64,000 nt of DNA. Origin: Marinobacter halotolerans. Lineage in GTDB: Bacteria; Pseudomonadota; Gammaproteobacteria; Pseudomonadales; Oleiphilaceae. The stretch is taken from NCBI RefSeq assembly GCF_008795985.1, contig NZ_VMHP01000001.1, positions 1,054,001 to 1,118,000 of the forward strand. The letters run 5' to 3'. Of this stretch, positions 11,052 through 19,943 are shown in pieces. Position numbers and translations under genes: made by a program. Below the pieces are notes generated by a model. That model saw only the letters and a program-made list of their open reading frames with translations, was not told the DNA's origin and searched no databases. The number at the start of each line of letters is the position of its first letter. The first letter of the stretch is position 1.

Positions 11052-11360
11052 TTACCGCACCGGCTGACAGCCACGCACCGCGAGGGCGAGGTTGGTGGTC
11101 GCCTTGATCTGGTCGTAATACTGAGCCGCCTTCTGCACGCCCATATCCGCATAGTTACCGGCGGTAGGGCTGATCAACTGGGCCAACTGGGACCAGGCCG
11201 TGGCCGACTGGCGATCCTGCTGATAGGCATTGAAGGCCTGGCTGATTTCATTGCAGGTAACGCCGTCACCATCGGTAGCAGCCGATGAAACATAAGTTGA
11301 GGTCTGGCAGCCTGCGAGAATGCCCACTGCCAGAAAAAGAATCAGAGTTTTTAATGTCAC
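11052..11360 (-). CDS. Small predicted lipoprotein, unknown function
   Basis: I choose GTG 11360 (102 aa): it is preceded by CAGGGG and immediately produces a lipoprotein signal peptide ending LAVGILAGC, with C18 as the lipidated cysteine. A longer frame exists upstream, but its N-terminus is not signal-like. The mature part (about 85 residues) is soluble, probably helical, with a Cys pair (TCNEI and RGCQPV) that could form a disulfide in the periplasm. I do not recognise a family. It converges on the DUF4396 gene. Confidence 0.7.
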   Translation of the reverse strand: MTLKTLILFLAVGILAGCQTSTYVSSAATDGDGVTCNEISQAFNAYQQDRQSATAWSQLAQLISPTAGNYADMGVQKAAQYYDQIKATTNLALAVRGCQPVR

Positions 11361-11494
11361 TGCTTGAACCCCTGCTGATTGGAAAAGCTTCGTGATGAAG
11401 GCCTGGCAGGCATCTTGTAACACAAAGGGCACCTGAAGCCAGAAAAACGCGGCGATTCCTGCTAACCTGCGGGCAGGCAAACAAGGAATTATTT

Positions 11495-11704
11495 ATGGCA
11501 GAAGTCCCCCCAAGACAGTCCGGCACCAGCGGTTATTCCTGGAAGCTCTCCGCCGTGGCAGCCGTCGCCTCGGTCATCGCCGCGGTGACGACCCTTGGCG
11601 TAGTCCCGCCCATCATTACCGGTCTGATTCTTCTTACTGCCGTCGGCTGGGGCTTCACCGCCCGGGACAATCGACGGGCAGCCGCAAAGGATCAGGAAGA
11701 GTAA
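11495..11704 (+). CDS. Small two-helix membrane protein, unknown function
   Basis: A 69-aa protein starting MAEVPPRQSG after a weak ribosome site in an AT-rich stretch. It has a hydrophobic hairpin (about residues 17-35 and 37-54: VAAVASVIAAVTTLGVVPP then IITGLILLTAVGWGF) and a basic, acidic-ended cytoplasmic tail. Codon use looks like its neighbours. No family is recognised. It lies between the divergent lipoprotein gene and the dioxygenase gene. Confidence 0.6.
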   Translation: MAEVPPRQSGTSGYSWKLSAVAAVASVIAAVTTLGVVPPIITGLILLTAVGWGFTARDNRRAAAKDQEE

Positions 11705-11774
11705 CGGGGGCTTGTCACTGAAACACACTCGGTTAAGCTGGCCGTAACTCACCGATAAAAGGTAGGTCACGACT

Positions 11775-12851
11775 ATGGGACAAGCCGCCGAGAAGTTCAG
11801 CACTGTCACCCCGACCATTCCCCCGCTGGACCCATCCAATATCGCCCTCTTCGAGCAGGAAGGCCTGACGGTCAAGCAGCTGGAACCCCTTGGCTTTGAA
11901 ATCTACGGCGCCGACGTTCGCTCCGGTCTTTCAGAGCCGGTCATCCGCGCTCTGGAAACAGAGATGGCAAAGCGGGGCTTCCTGGTCTTCAAACATCAGG
12001 GAAACATCTCTGCTGACGAGCTGGTGAATGCAAGCAAGTGGTGGGGTGCAGGCGAGATCCATTCCACCCATGGTGTTCACCCGGCAACGCCAGACAAGAA
12101 CCGCGACATCTTCCGCTGCTCGAACGATAACCGCCACGGCATTTTGGGTGTCGGCCCCCAATGGCACAACGACGGCAGTTTCGAGGCGGCGACCTTCTCC
12201 CATTCCGCCTACTACATGGCCCGGGCCCCCGAACAGGGCGGTGGCACCCACTTTGCCCATCAGGGCGCGGCGTTTGATGTGCTGCCACCGGAAAAACAGG
12301 CTTACTGGGAACGGCTGGTTTCAGTTAATTCCACCACGGGGGTCACCCACCCCTTGGTGCACACCCATCCCATTTCCGGTCGCAAGAGTGTTTGGCTCCA
12401 TCTGGGCATGACTGGTGGGATCATCGAGCGCCTGCCAGAAGAAGACATGACGCTGGAAGAATTACAGCAGCAACCCGCCAGCACCGACCAGCTTCGGCTG
12501 CTGAACGCCGAAGAAATGAAAGAACTGTTCAACGATTACAACGACCTGCTGAACGCTTCATTCGAGAAGGGCTACGGCATCCGTTATCACTACGACACCG
12601 GCGACCTGCTCTACATCGACAACTGGGCCCTGGCTCACCGGGCCGCACCAGAGGCACACCTGCCCGCCGAACGACAGGGCCTGCGTATCATGGACCGCGT
12701 CACCATCAAGTCGCCCCGCAACCTTGCACCCCACTTCGGGCTGCCCCAGTACATCCAGATATCCCGGCCGCACCCGCTGAACCAGGATGGCGTCTGGCAG
12801 GCCGGGGGCGTGGGATTCCGCTGGAAAGACGATATCCCGATGCAGAACTGA
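11775..12851 (+). CDS. TauD/TfdA-family 2-oxoglutarate-dependent dioxygenase
   Basis: Non-heme Fe(II), 2-oxoglutarate-dependent oxygenase of 358 aa. The facial triad is visible as H131 and D133 (QWHNDGSF) with distal H288 (IDNWALAHRAAP); arginines in GLRIMDRV near 304-308 would bind the 2-oxoglutarate carboxylate. The enzymes of this family hydroxylate or oxidatively cleave small organic acids, sulfonates or amino acids. The substrate here cannot be read from sequence, and no sulfonate transporter or desulfonation gene is nearby. At about 70 residues longer than TauD, it has an extended N-terminus. Single-gene unit with an RBS-like GGTAGG upstream. Confidence 0.85.
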   Translation: MGQAAEKFSTVTPTIPPLDPSNIALFEQEGLTVKQLEPLGFEIYGADVRSGLSEPVIRALETEMAKRGFLVFKHQGNISADELVNASKWWGAGEIHSTHGVHPATPDKNRDIFRCSNDNRHGILGVGPQWHNDGSFEAATFSHSAYYMARAPEQGGGTHFAHQGAAFDVLPPEKQAYWERLVSVNSTTGVTHPLVHTHPISGRKSVWLHLGMTGGIIERLPEEDMTLEELQQQPASTDQLRLLNAEEMKELFNDYNDLLNASFEKGYGIRYHYDTGDLLYIDNWALAHRAAPEAHLPAERQGLRIMDRVTIKSPRNLAPHFGLPQYIQISRPHPLNQDGVWQAGGVGFRWKDDIPMQN

Positions 12852-12859
12852 CCGGGCAA

Positions 12860-13537
12860 TTACATGCCGTACATTGCCTTCAGATGGGCCATAAACCCAG
12901 GGCGATCCGCAGCCTCACCCGCCCGAATCATTTTGACATGGGGTCTCTCTTCCATTCGGGCGTGGTAGGCATCCAGTCCCGGTACTTCGGATAGCGGATC
13001 CCTTCCCAGAAACACCTTGCCAACACTGCGCACGATCGGCAGGTTCAGAATGGCCGCAATATCCGCTGTGGTGAACTGGTCGCCATAGGCAAACTGTTCA
13101 AAATTCGAGAGTTTGGGCAACGCCGCCACCGCCTTATCAAGGCCGGTTTCGACCTCTTTCAGCACAGCGGGATCCGGCTGGGTCCGCCCCAGCAGGTTGG
13201 GAATCAGCCGGCGGGCCACAAGTTCAAGGTAAAGCTCGATGAACTGCGACAGCTCCTGCACCTTGGCGATATCGAAAGGTGTGGCAGGCAACAGGGATGG
13301 CTCCGGGTAGGCCCGCTCGATGTATTCCAGAATTGCACGGGATTCGCTAATGAACCCTTCGGGCGTCTCCAGCGCCGGCACTTTGCCCAGGGGGCTTTTG
13401 TCGAGATACTCCGGATTGTATTTGGGGCCAACGCCGGTGTAGGAAAGTACCTCTTCAAACTCTATGCCCTTCTCCAGAAGAGCGAGCTTGGGTACGTTGT
13501 AGTAATTGCTGGAGGCGAAACCGTGTAACTTGAGCAT
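12860..13537 (-). CDS. Glutathione S-transferase family protein
   Basis: Cytosolic GST-like protein of 225 aa. The N-terminal thioredoxin-fold domain (MLKLHGFASSNYYNVPKLAL) contains the G-site cis-proline region GKVPALETPEGFISESRAIL, with the conserved E-S pair for binding the glutathione gamma-glutamyl group; the C-terminal part is all-helical with YGDQFTTADIAAIL (N-capping box). An AAGGGA ribosome site precedes ATG 13537. It converges on the dioxygenase gene with an 8-base gap. Likely detoxification or thiol chemistry; the substrate is unknown. Confidence 0.88.
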   Translation of the reverse strand: MLKLHGFASSNYYNVPKLALLEKGIEFEEVLSYTGVGPKYNPEYLDKSPLGKVPALETPEGFISESRAILEYIERAYPEPSLLPATPFDIAKVQELSQFIELYLELVARRLIPNLLGRTQPDPAVLKEVETGLDKAVAALPKLSNFEQFAYGDQFTTADIAAILNLPIVRSVGKVFLGRDPLSEVPGLDAYHARMEERPHVKMIRAGEAADRPGFMAHLKAMYGM

Positions 13538-13573
13538 TCATGTTCCCTTTATGTTTGGATATTGGCAATTATC

Positions 13574-13813
13574 TCAGGGCCGCTCGGGCTCGTCCTTCAA
13601 TACGAGAGTGACCAGTTTACGCACCACTGGCGCCACCACCAGGATAGTGGGAAAGGCCACCGCAAAGGCAAAGGCCCAGGCACTTAACCAGATCGAGATG
13701 ATATTGCTGACCAGCCCCACGTTATAGATGCTGATTACCAGCGACATGATGCAGGACATAAGCAGTGACATAAAAAACGAAAACGCCGTTTTTTCATGTT
13801 TCCGGTCAATCAT
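13574..13813 (-). CDS. Small membrane protein of DUF2798 type
   Basis: A 79-aa protein starting at ATG 13813 (MIDRKHEKTAF), chosen because a longer frame upstream is antisense-like and because AAGAGAGA precedes this ATG. Two hydrophobic helices (FSFFMSLLMSCIMSLVISIYN and ISIWLSAWAFAFAVAFPTIL) are followed by APVVRKLVTLVL, the pattern of DUF2798 proteins, which have no assigned function. The start overlaps the end of the upstream YkgJ-like gene by 8 bases, so the two are likely co-translated. Confidence 0.75.
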   Translation of the reverse strand: MIDRKHEKTAFSFFMSLLMSCIMSLVISIYNVGLVSNIISIWLSAWAFAFAVAFPTILVVAPVVRKLVTLVLKDEPERP

Positions 13814-14114
13814 TTTTTCTCTCTTGAAGACATTCGTAGGACCCCATCTCGAATTCCCGACAGATCCAGGGGCGGTTTTCATAGATTGTGCACAGGAAGG
13901 TGTCCCGGTCCAGCGCGGAACACCAACCATCGTCCAGCCGCAGCATGGTTTCGCCGCCCCACTCATCCACCGCAATATGCCGCTCGGGGACGCCGGTATC
14001 CGAGATAATCATTACCTCCAGCCGGCAGCAACAGGCGCGGCAGGTCGAGCAGGATACGCCCGGGTCGGTCACGTCTTTCACATTGTCGATCTGTGACCAG
14101 CCAGCAGTCATCAT
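13806..14114 (-). CDS. YkgJ-family cysteine-cluster protein
   Basis: Small (102 aa) protein with the Cys cluster CSTCRACCCRLEV near residues 22-34 and further cysteines WCSALDRDTFLCTIYENRP and CREF, the set typical of the YkgJ / putative zinc- or iron-chelating domain family. The role is unknown. It overlaps the stop of the upstream MDR oxidoreductase (ATGA) and the start of the small membrane protein downstream, so three genes (15082 down to 13574) look like one operon. Confidence 0.85.
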   Translation of the reverse strand: MMTAGWSQIDNVKDVTDPGVSCSTCRACCCRLEVMIISDTGVPERHIAVDEWGGETMLRLDDGWCSALDRDTFLCTIYENRPWICREFEMGSYECLQERKND

Positions 14115-15082
14115 CGCGCCCCGGCCGGGTCTTCCACAAACCGGATACAGACCTTCCCCACCGTGTGCCTGGATTCCACATGCCGGTGTGCGTCGCCTGC
14201 CCGGGTAACCGGGTAGACCGCATCAACATGCGGAACGAGCTTCTCCGCTTCGATCCAGTCCTTCAATTGCGCCAGATCCGCCGAGCGGGATTTCACGATC
14301 ACCAGCCGGGCCTGCCGGGCCAGGCCGGTTTTGGCCAGAAATTCCGGAAGAATGGTGGAAGCCTTGGGCACAGTGCTGACGAAAATGCCCTGCTTGCCGA
14401 GTTGCCGGGAAAACGCCTTGCAGGTGAATTTGCCGAAGACATCAAACACCGCCTCAAACTGCTGCGATAACTCATTGGCAGCCTGATCCCGATAGCTGTA
14501 GGCCGCATCCGCCCCGATGGCTTTTACAAACTCCAGGTTGTCAGGGCCACAAACCGCATGCACTTCGGCGCCAATCGCTTTGGCAATCTGCACCGCGAAG
14601 TGGCCTACACCGCCACTGGCGCCGTTGATCAACACCCGATGCCCTTGCTGGACCTTGCACAGATCTCTTAAAGCCTGGAGTGCGGTCAGCGCCGCAAGCG
14701 GCACACTGGCCGCCTGATCGAGGGAAATATTGCCGGGCGCAGGGCAAATCTCGTCAGCGTCCAGCAGCGCCACCTCGGCATGAAGGCCACCGCAAAAGCG
14801 ATTAGTCATGCCAAAAACCCTGTCGCCGACGGCATAGCCGGTGACGTTTTTCCCCACCGCCAGAATCTCCCCGGAACAATCCAGCCCCGACACCCGGGGC
14901 AATGGGTCCCGCGCCAGGGTCTTGCTGAACTTGCCTTTGCGCAGCAGCACATCCTTGGGGTTCACACTGCCGGCAACCACTCTGACCAGCACACCGTTAT
15001 CAGTCAGCTCCGGCGCTGGCCATTGGCTGGCCCACTCCAGCACTTCGGCCGAACCGAACTTGCGGTAGATCAGTGCGTTCAT
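14111..15082 (-). CDS. Zinc-independent MDR oxidoreductase (quinone oxidoreductase-like)
   Basis: NAD(P)-dependent medium-chain dehydrogenase/reductase of 323 aa. Start ATG 15082 (MNALIYRKFG) is preferred over ATG 15109, which would extend into the upstream gene by 20 bases. The catalytic GroES-like domain (GLDCSGEILAVGKNVTGYAVGDRVFG) is followed by the Rossmann motif VLINGASGGVGHFAVQIAKA. It lacks the structural-zinc cysteine cluster, which points to the quinone reductase or enoyl reductase branch. The substrate is unknown. It starts an apparent operon with the YkgJ-like and DUF2798-like genes and lies directly after the alkyltransferase gene. Confidence 0.85.
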   Translation of the reverse strand: MNALIYRKFGSAEVLEWASQWPAPELTDNGVLVRVVAGSVNPKDVLLRKGKFSKTLARDPLPRVSGLDCSGEILAVGKNVTGYAVGDRVFGMTNRFCGGLHAEVALLDADEICPAPGNISLDQAASVPLAALTALQALRDLCKVQQGHRVLINGASGGVGHFAVQIAKAIGAEVHAVCGPDNLEFVKAIGADAAYSYRDQAANELSQQFEAVFDVFGKFTCKAFSRQLGKQGIFVSTVPKASTILPEFLAKTGLARQARLVIVKSRSADLAQLKDWIEAEKLVPHVDAVYPVTRAGDAHRHVESRHTVGKVCIRFVEDPAGAR

Positions 15083-15089
15083 TTCATTG

Positions 15090-15932
15090 TTATGCGGTAA
15101 CCGGCTCATCTCGAACTCTTTCCCATGTCTGTACCATTAGTTTTCGGGTCGGCCCCCAGCGGTAGCCTCCCAGCGCGCCACTGCGCTGAATCACTCGGTG
15201 GCAGGGAATCAGCAAAGCAACAGGATTGGCGCCGATGGCATTACCCACTGCTCGTGCGGCCTTCGGGGCACCTACCGCCTCGGCGATCTGACCATAACTC
15301 GCCAGTGCGCCCATCGGGATCTTCAGCAAAGCCCGCCACACGGCAATCTGGAAATTGGTGCCGGCTACATGAAGAGATAACGGGCCGTCGCCGGAAACGG
15401 TATCGCGGCTAAAAAACGCATCAATCACATAACGTGTGGCCGTCAGGTTTTCACGAATGGAACTTAAAGGCCAGGCATTGTGCAGGTCATCAACAGAGTC
15501 TTCGACACTGCTGAAATCCACAAACCCTGCCCGACAGACCCCACGCGGGGTGACCGCCACAAACATGGGCCCCAGCGGCGTGGAGTGAACGCCATAGTCG
15601 ATATGCAACTGCCTGCCCCGGCTTTTGTACTCGCCGGGCGTAACCGCTTCCAGTTGCACAAAGTGATCATGCAGCCGGGAACTGCCGCTCAATCCCAGCT
15701 CGTGGGACACATCAAGCAAAGAACGGGAGCTGTCCAGCAACCCCTTACCCCGCTCCAATGTCAAAACCTGTAAAAAGCGCTTGGGCGTGGTACCCGCCCA
15801 ACGGCAGAACAGCCGCTGGAAGTGATAGGGGCTCAGATGCACATGGGCAGCCACTTCCTCCAGGCTCGGCTGGTCCGCCGCCCGATCCACCAGGTAGGCC
15901 ATGGCGCTTGCGATTCGGTCGTAGTCTGACAT
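15090..15932 (-). CDS. Ada-like methylated-DNA-protein cysteine methyltransferase with AraC domain
   Basis: A 280-aa DNA-repair protein with two domains. Residues 1 to about 95 are an AraC-type helix-turn-helix (EEVAAHVHLSPYHFQRLFCRWAG), and about 110-275 are an O6-alkylguanine-DNA alkyltransferase with the acceptor motif IPCHRVIQ. The N-terminal zinc phosphotriester-repair domain of E. coli Ada is missing, so sensing of methylphosphotriesters by that route is not expected; a shortened Ada is common in other bacteria. A GAGGAT ribosome site precedes ATG 15932. It lies 126 bases downstream of the ABC importer operon on the same strand. Confidence 0.92.
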   Translation of the reverse strand: MSDYDRIASAMAYLVDRAADQPSLEEVAAHVHLSPYHFQRLFCRWAGTTPKRFLQVLTLERGKGLLDSSRSLLDVSHELGLSGSSRLHDHFVQLEAVTPGEYKSRGRQLHIDYGVHSTPLGPMFVAVTPRGVCRAGFVDFSSVEDSVDDLHNAWPLSSIRENLTATRYVIDAFFSRDTVSGDGPLSLHVAGTNFQIAVWRALLKIPMGALASYGQIAEAVGAPKAARAVGNAIGANPVALLIPCHRVIQRSGALGGYRWGPTRKLMVQTWERVRDEPVTA

Positions 15933-16058
15933 GGCTTATCCTCTCAGCCTGGCTCTGTTCAGTTTCACGGGGCAAAGCCCGGACAGAGTCTATAGTAAAA
16001 GGCCAGACGGCGGCTGCCGACCCGAATCTTGCTCAAGTAATGAGGCTGCCAAAAGCGA

Positions 16059-16781
16059 TCAGGCATATGTCCTGGACTCAACCGCCTCAAACACACTATC
16101 CACCGTTAACGCCAACAGGCCAATCAGAATTGCCCCCTGCAACACATAAGCGGTATTGCCGTTCACCAACCCGGCGATCACCGGGTCGCCCAGGGTTCGG
16201 GCGCCGATGGTTGAGCCAATGGCAGCGGTGGCGATGTTGATGGTCACGGACGTGCGGATGCCGGCAAGAATCACCCGGCCGGCCAGGGGAAGCTCCACCT
16301 GCCAAAGCACCCTGAGTGGCGACATTCCCATGCCCAGTGCAGCGTCCCTGACGGTCGGGTCCACCCCTTCAAGTCCCGCAAGGGTGTTGCGAAGGATGGG
16401 CAGCAGTCCATACAGGATCAACGCCACCAGTATGGGCGCCTCGCCAAAGCCCAAAACCGGCACGGCCAGCGCCAGAACTGCCACCGGCGGGAAAGTCTGG
16501 CCGATGGAGGCGATCTGGCTGACCAGGGGCAGGAAATCCCGACCCACCGGCCGGGTCGCAAAAATCCCGCCCGCAACGGCGACAAACGTGCCGATACAGG
16601 CCGAAATAAAAACCAGAAGTACATGGTTCTGAAGCAAGGACAGAAAACTTGCCCGCTCATAAATCACCTGCTGTTTATCCGGCTGCACCCACTCATACAG
16701 CGGTTCCAGCGCTGACATACCGGCGCTCAGCGCAAGTAGCAAAACCACCAGCAGGACAGGAGCAAGCCAGGCTCGCATCAC
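16059..16781 (-). CDS. yehW: Osmoprotectant ABC transporter permease (YehW-type)
   Basis: Inner-membrane permease of 240 aa with about six helices and the binding-protein-dependent transport signature around GVDPTVRDAALGMGMSPLRV (EAA-type loop). It is the last gene of a four-gene block in the same order as E. coli yehZYXW, and its start overlaps the ATPase stop (ATGA). Such systems import glycine betaine-type solutes or related compounds with low affinity. The substrate cannot be read from the sequence. Confidence 0.9.
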   Translation of the reverse strand: MMRAWLAPVLLVVLLLALSAGMSALEPLYEWVQPDKQQVIYERASFLSLLQNHVLLVFISACIGTFVAVAGGIFATRPVGRDFLPLVSQIASIGQTFPPVAVLALAVPVLGFGEAPILVALILYGLLPILRNTLAGLEGVDPTVRDAALGMGMSPLRVLWQVELPLAGRVILAGIRTSVTINIATAAIGSTIGARTLGDPVIAGLVNGNTAYVLQGAILIGLLALTVDSVFEAVESRTYA

Positions 16782-17725
16782 GCGCCTGCCTGCAAAATAC
16801 GTTCGCGGGAGATGACACCGATCTTCGCACCATCGCCATTGAACACGGGCAGTTCACCGTTCTCCCGCCAGAGCATGACCGACAAAGCCAGGCGCAGGCT
16901 GTCGTCTTCCTGAACACCTTCCACCCCCGATTCCGGGTCTACCGGCTCCGGGTACCGGTGCATCAGATCCCCTACCCGACGAAGGCTCATCAGTTTCAGG
17001 CCGCGGTCCTTTTTGCCTACCAGGTTTTCGACGAATTCGGACGCGGGCCGGCGAAGGAGGTTTTCGGGGGTGTCGTGCTGAATGATGCGCCCCTGATCCA
17101 TCACGGCAATCCGGGTCGCCAGTTTCAGGGCCTCGTCAATATCGTGGGTGACAAACACCGTGGTTTTCTGTACCTGCCGCTGGATTTTCAACATCTCCAG
17201 CTGAAGGTTTTCCCGCGTGATCGCGTCCAGGGCGCCGAAAGGCTCATCCATCAGCAGAATATTGGGATTGGCCGCCAGAGCGCGGGCAACGCCCACCCGC
17301 TGGGCTTGGCCGCCGGACAATTGCTGGGGGTATTTGTTGGCATGAATGTCCGGATCCAGATCCAGCAGGGTCAACAACTCGTGAACCCGTTCATCGATCC
17401 GTTCCCGCGGCCACTTGAGAAGCTGGGGCACCATGGCGACGTTACGGGCAACCGTCCAGTGGGGGAAAAGACCGGTGCCCTGGATAACGTACCCCATGTT
17501 CAGCCGCAGCTGCTCCGGATTCATGGTGTTGATATCCTCGCCATCCACCAGAATCTCGCCGGCGCTGCGGGGCAGCAGGCGGTTGATCATCCTCAGCGTG
17601 GTGGATTTGCCGCAGCCGGAACTACCCACCAGCACGCAGACCTCTCCGGTCTCGATGGTCAGGTTGATATTGTCCACCGCCACGGACTGGCCAAAGCGGC
17701 GGGTGACATTCTTCAGTTCAATCAT
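16778..17725 (-). CDS. yehX: Osmoprotectant ABC transporter ATP-binding protein (YehX-type)
   Basis: ATPase of 315 aa. Walker A is GSSGCGKST (about residues 34-42), the signature is LSGGQAQRVGVARAL, Walker B is ILLMDEPFGALD, and the switch histidine is in VFVTHDIDEAL. After residue 240 there is a CBS-like regulatory domain (DDSLRLALSVMLWRENGELP and GVISRERIL), usual in betaine/OpuA-type ATPases, where it can sense ionic strength. The upstream gap to the first permease contains a 15-base near-perfect tandem duplication. Confidence 0.93.
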   Translation of the reverse strand: MIELKNVTRRFGQSVAVDNINLTIETGEVCVLVGSSGCGKSTTLRMINRLLPRSAGEILVDGEDINTMNPEQLRLNMGYVIQGTGLFPHWTVARNVAMVPQLLKWPRERIDERVHELLTLLDLDPDIHANKYPQQLSGGQAQRVGVARALAANPNILLMDEPFGALDAITRENLQLEMLKIQRQVQKTTVFVTHDIDEALKLATRIAVMDQGRIIQHDTPENLLRRPASEFVENLVGKKDRGLKLMSLRRVGDLMHRYPEPVDPESGVEGVQEDDSLRLALSVMLWRENGELPVFNGDGAKIGVISRERILQAGA

Positions 17726-17761
17726 CCAGGTGCATCCTATTCCCCGTCATGCTTTTCCCCG

Positions 17762-18919
17762 TCATGTCGTCGCCGGTTTGGGTCGAAGGCTGGCTGCCAG
17801 CATCGTGAGTAATGCATCGGCCAGCAACGCCAGTGCAATGGTGGGCAAGGCACCCAGCAACACCAGATCCATCGCCGCCTGGCCCAGGCCCTGGAAAATA
17901 AAGCTGCCGAAACCACCGGCGCCAATCAGCGCCGCCACCGCTGTGAGGCCAATCGCCTGAATAGTCGTGATGCGAACACCCTCGACAATCACCGGCAGCG
18001 CCAGTGGCAGCTTGAGCCCGAAAAACAGCTGGCGCTCGTTCATGCCCATTCCCCGCCCTGCATCGGCGAGGCTTTCCGGCACGTCTGTCAGTGCCACGTA
18101 AGTATTGCGCACCATCGGCAACAGGCTATAGGCCACCAGTGCCAGCATGGCCGGCGCCCAGCCAATGCCACGAATGCCCAGGGTTTGCAGGAACGGAAAG
18201 GCCTCCACCAGGGCGCTCAAAGGCGCGATCAGCAAACCGAACACCGCCAGGCTGGGAATTGTTTGCAGAAAGCTGACAACACCCAGAATGGGCCGGCGCC
18301 AGGCCACGCTTCGAATCATCTTCATCGCCAGCCCAAAGGCCAGCACCGCACTCACTGAAACCGCGCCCAGCGCCAGTGCCAGGTGCGTCCATAGCGCCTG
18401 TTCGAACTTCTGCGGTCGGGCATTGAATTCCCGGACCAAAGACAGGCTCTCCAGCCCATCACCGCTGAAAAACCAGACCCAGCTTCCGCTGATGGCCAGC
18501 AGCAAACCCATCTGCAGCCCCCGCCCCCTGCCCACGCGGCCCAGAACCTCAATCAGCATCAACGACAGGAAAAACAACAGGCACCAGAAGCCCGCGGCAA
18601 TAGAGGAACGCGCATAAGGGGAGTCTTCCGGCAGATGCCGGGCTGCGAACACTTCCAGCAAGAGCGGCAGGAGCGCCAGGGAAGCACTCACCAGAATCAA
18701 CAGGGGCAGATAGCGGGAACGCAGCGGCAACAGGGAAAGCAGCAAACAGCCCACAAGCACCGCGGTGACCAGTGACGCCCCCGGCCAGCCAACGGCAGAC
18801 CAAAGCCCGTAGCCGGTGCCCGGCACAATGCGGTTGGGCAGGATAGTACCCAGGTCCAGAACCCAGACCAGTCCCAGGGCAAGCAGCCCCAGCACCGGCA
18901 CGACACGGTTAATCGACAA
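17762..18919 (-). CDS. yehY: Osmoprotectant ABC transporter permease (YehY-type, long)
   Basis: Permease of 385 aa, longer than YehW because of an extra hydrophobic N-terminal half (about residues 1-150) that precedes the typical transport domain. The core carries the EAA-type loop DVPESLADAGRGMGMNERQLF. Length and position after the binding-protein gene match E. coli YehY. It starts 3 bases after the osmF stop, indicating a tight operon. Confidence 0.9.
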   Translation of the reverse strand: MSINRVVPVLGLLALGLVWVLDLGTILPNRIVPGTGYGLWSAVGWPGASLVTAVLVGCLLLSLLPLRSRYLPLLILVSASLALLPLLLEVFAARHLPEDSPYARSSIAAGFWCLLFFLSLMLIEVLGRVGRGRGLQMGLLLAISGSWVWFFSGDGLESLSLVREFNARPQKFEQALWTHLALALGAVSVSAVLAFGLAMKMIRSVAWRRPILGVVSFLQTIPSLAVFGLLIAPLSALVEAFPFLQTLGIRGIGWAPAMLALVAYSLLPMVRNTYVALTDVPESLADAGRGMGMNERQLFFGLKLPLALPVIVEGVRITTIQAIGLTAVAALIGAGGFGSFIFQGLGQAAMDLVLLGALPTIALALLADALLTMLAASLRPKPATT

Positions 18920-18922
18920 ACT

Positions 18923-19840
18923 TCAGTCCCGGGCCAGGGAATCCAGATAATCGCGGGCGACGGTTTCCGCCGGCACGCCATTTACCGCAACCTGACCGTT
19001 CAGGCGCTGGAGCGTTTCCAGATCCAGCGATTCAAAGACTGGATTCAGGGCATCCCGAATCCCCGGGTAGGTTTCCAGAACCTCAGCCCGGACAATGGGC
19101 GCAGGCTGGTAGACGGGCTGCACACCGGCAGTATCTTCCAAAACCTTCAGACCGAGCGCGTTCAGGCCGCCGTCGGTGCCATAGGTCATGGCGCCGTTCA
19201 CATCGTTGTCGTTCAGCGCCGCCGCCCGGAGGGTTGCAGCGGTATTGCCGCCGGAGAGAATCAGCAGCTGGTCAGACTCCAGCTTGAAACCATAGGCCTC
19301 CTGGAAGGCCGGCAGCGCGCTGGCAGACTCCACAAACTCGGCACTGGCGGCAAACTTGAAGCGGCCACCGTCATTCAGATAGTGCGCCAGGTCTTCCAGC
19401 GTGCTCAGATTGTGCTCCTGCGCCAGATCGCCCCGCACACTCATGGCCCAGGTGTTGTTCGCCTCTGCCGGCTTCAGCCAGACAATGTTGTGCGCATTCC
19501 TGTCCAGCTTTGCCGCCTGTTCGTAGGCCTGGTCGGCGTCTTTCCAGATATCCCGATCGGCCTGATCATGGAAAAACGCAGCGTTACCGGTGTATTCCGG
19601 GTAAATATCGATTTCGCCAGCCTTGATGGCATTCCTCACGATGCTGGTGCCGCCCAACTGAAGGCGGTTCTCCACCGGAATACCGGCGCTTTTCAGTGAC
19701 TGCAGAATCATCTGACCAAGCACAGCGCCTTCGGTATCGATTTTGGAAGACACCACCACCGGCTCCGCCGCCATAGCAGGAGCCGAAAGAACCAATACCA
19801 GGCAGGCCGCCAGGCGGCGAAGAAGGGGAATAGTAGACAC
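18923..19840 (-). CDS. osmF: Osmoprotectant ABC transporter substrate-binding protein (OsmF/YehZ-type)
   Basis: Periplasmic binding protein of the OpuAC-like family. I place the start at GTG 19840 (305 aa) because GAGGAA lies 6 bases upstream, whereas ATG 19855 has none. The signal peptide (LLRRLAACLVLVLSAPAMAA) is cleaved near residue 24. Family segments are visible: VVVSSKIDTEGAVLGQMIL, EIDIYPEYTGNAAFF and the hinge region ALNDNDVNGAMTYGTDGGL. First gene of the yehZYXW-like operon; import of a compatible solute is expected, but the ligand is uncertain. Confidence 0.92.
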   Translation of the reverse strand: MSTIPLLRRLAACLVLVLSAPAMAAEPVVVSSKIDTEGAVLGQMILQSLKSAGIPVENRLQLGGTSIVRNAIKAGEIDIYPEYTGNAAFFHDQADRDIWKDADQAYEQAAKLDRNAHNIVWLKPAEANNTWAMSVRGDLAQEHNLSTLEDLAHYLNDGGRFKFAASAEFVESASALPAFQEAYGFKLESDQLLILSGGNTAATLRAAALNDNDVNGAMTYGTDGGLNALGLKVLEDTAGVQPVYQPAPIVRAEVLETYPGIRDALNPVFESLDLETLQRLNGQVAVNGVPAETVARDYLDSLARD

Positions 19841-19876
19841 AGCCGTTCCTCTCATTAGTTGTCGAAAACCTCTTTA

Positions 19877-19904
19877 AGTCTATGGCATGAGTCTACGAGA
19901 ACAA
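19877..19904 (-). promoter_or_regulatory. Candidate promoter of the osmoprotectant importer operon
   Basis: TTGTTC (19904-19899) and TAGACT (19882-19877) with a 16-base spacer, some 37 bases before the chosen osmF start. The -10 region (CATAGACT) is close to the sigma-S-favoured CTATACT pattern, which would suit an osmotically induced operon; this is inference from sequence only. Confidence 0.3.
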
Positions 19905-19943
19905 GCCGGGATTGGCTTTCGCCATTGGCGCTGAATTCAGGCT

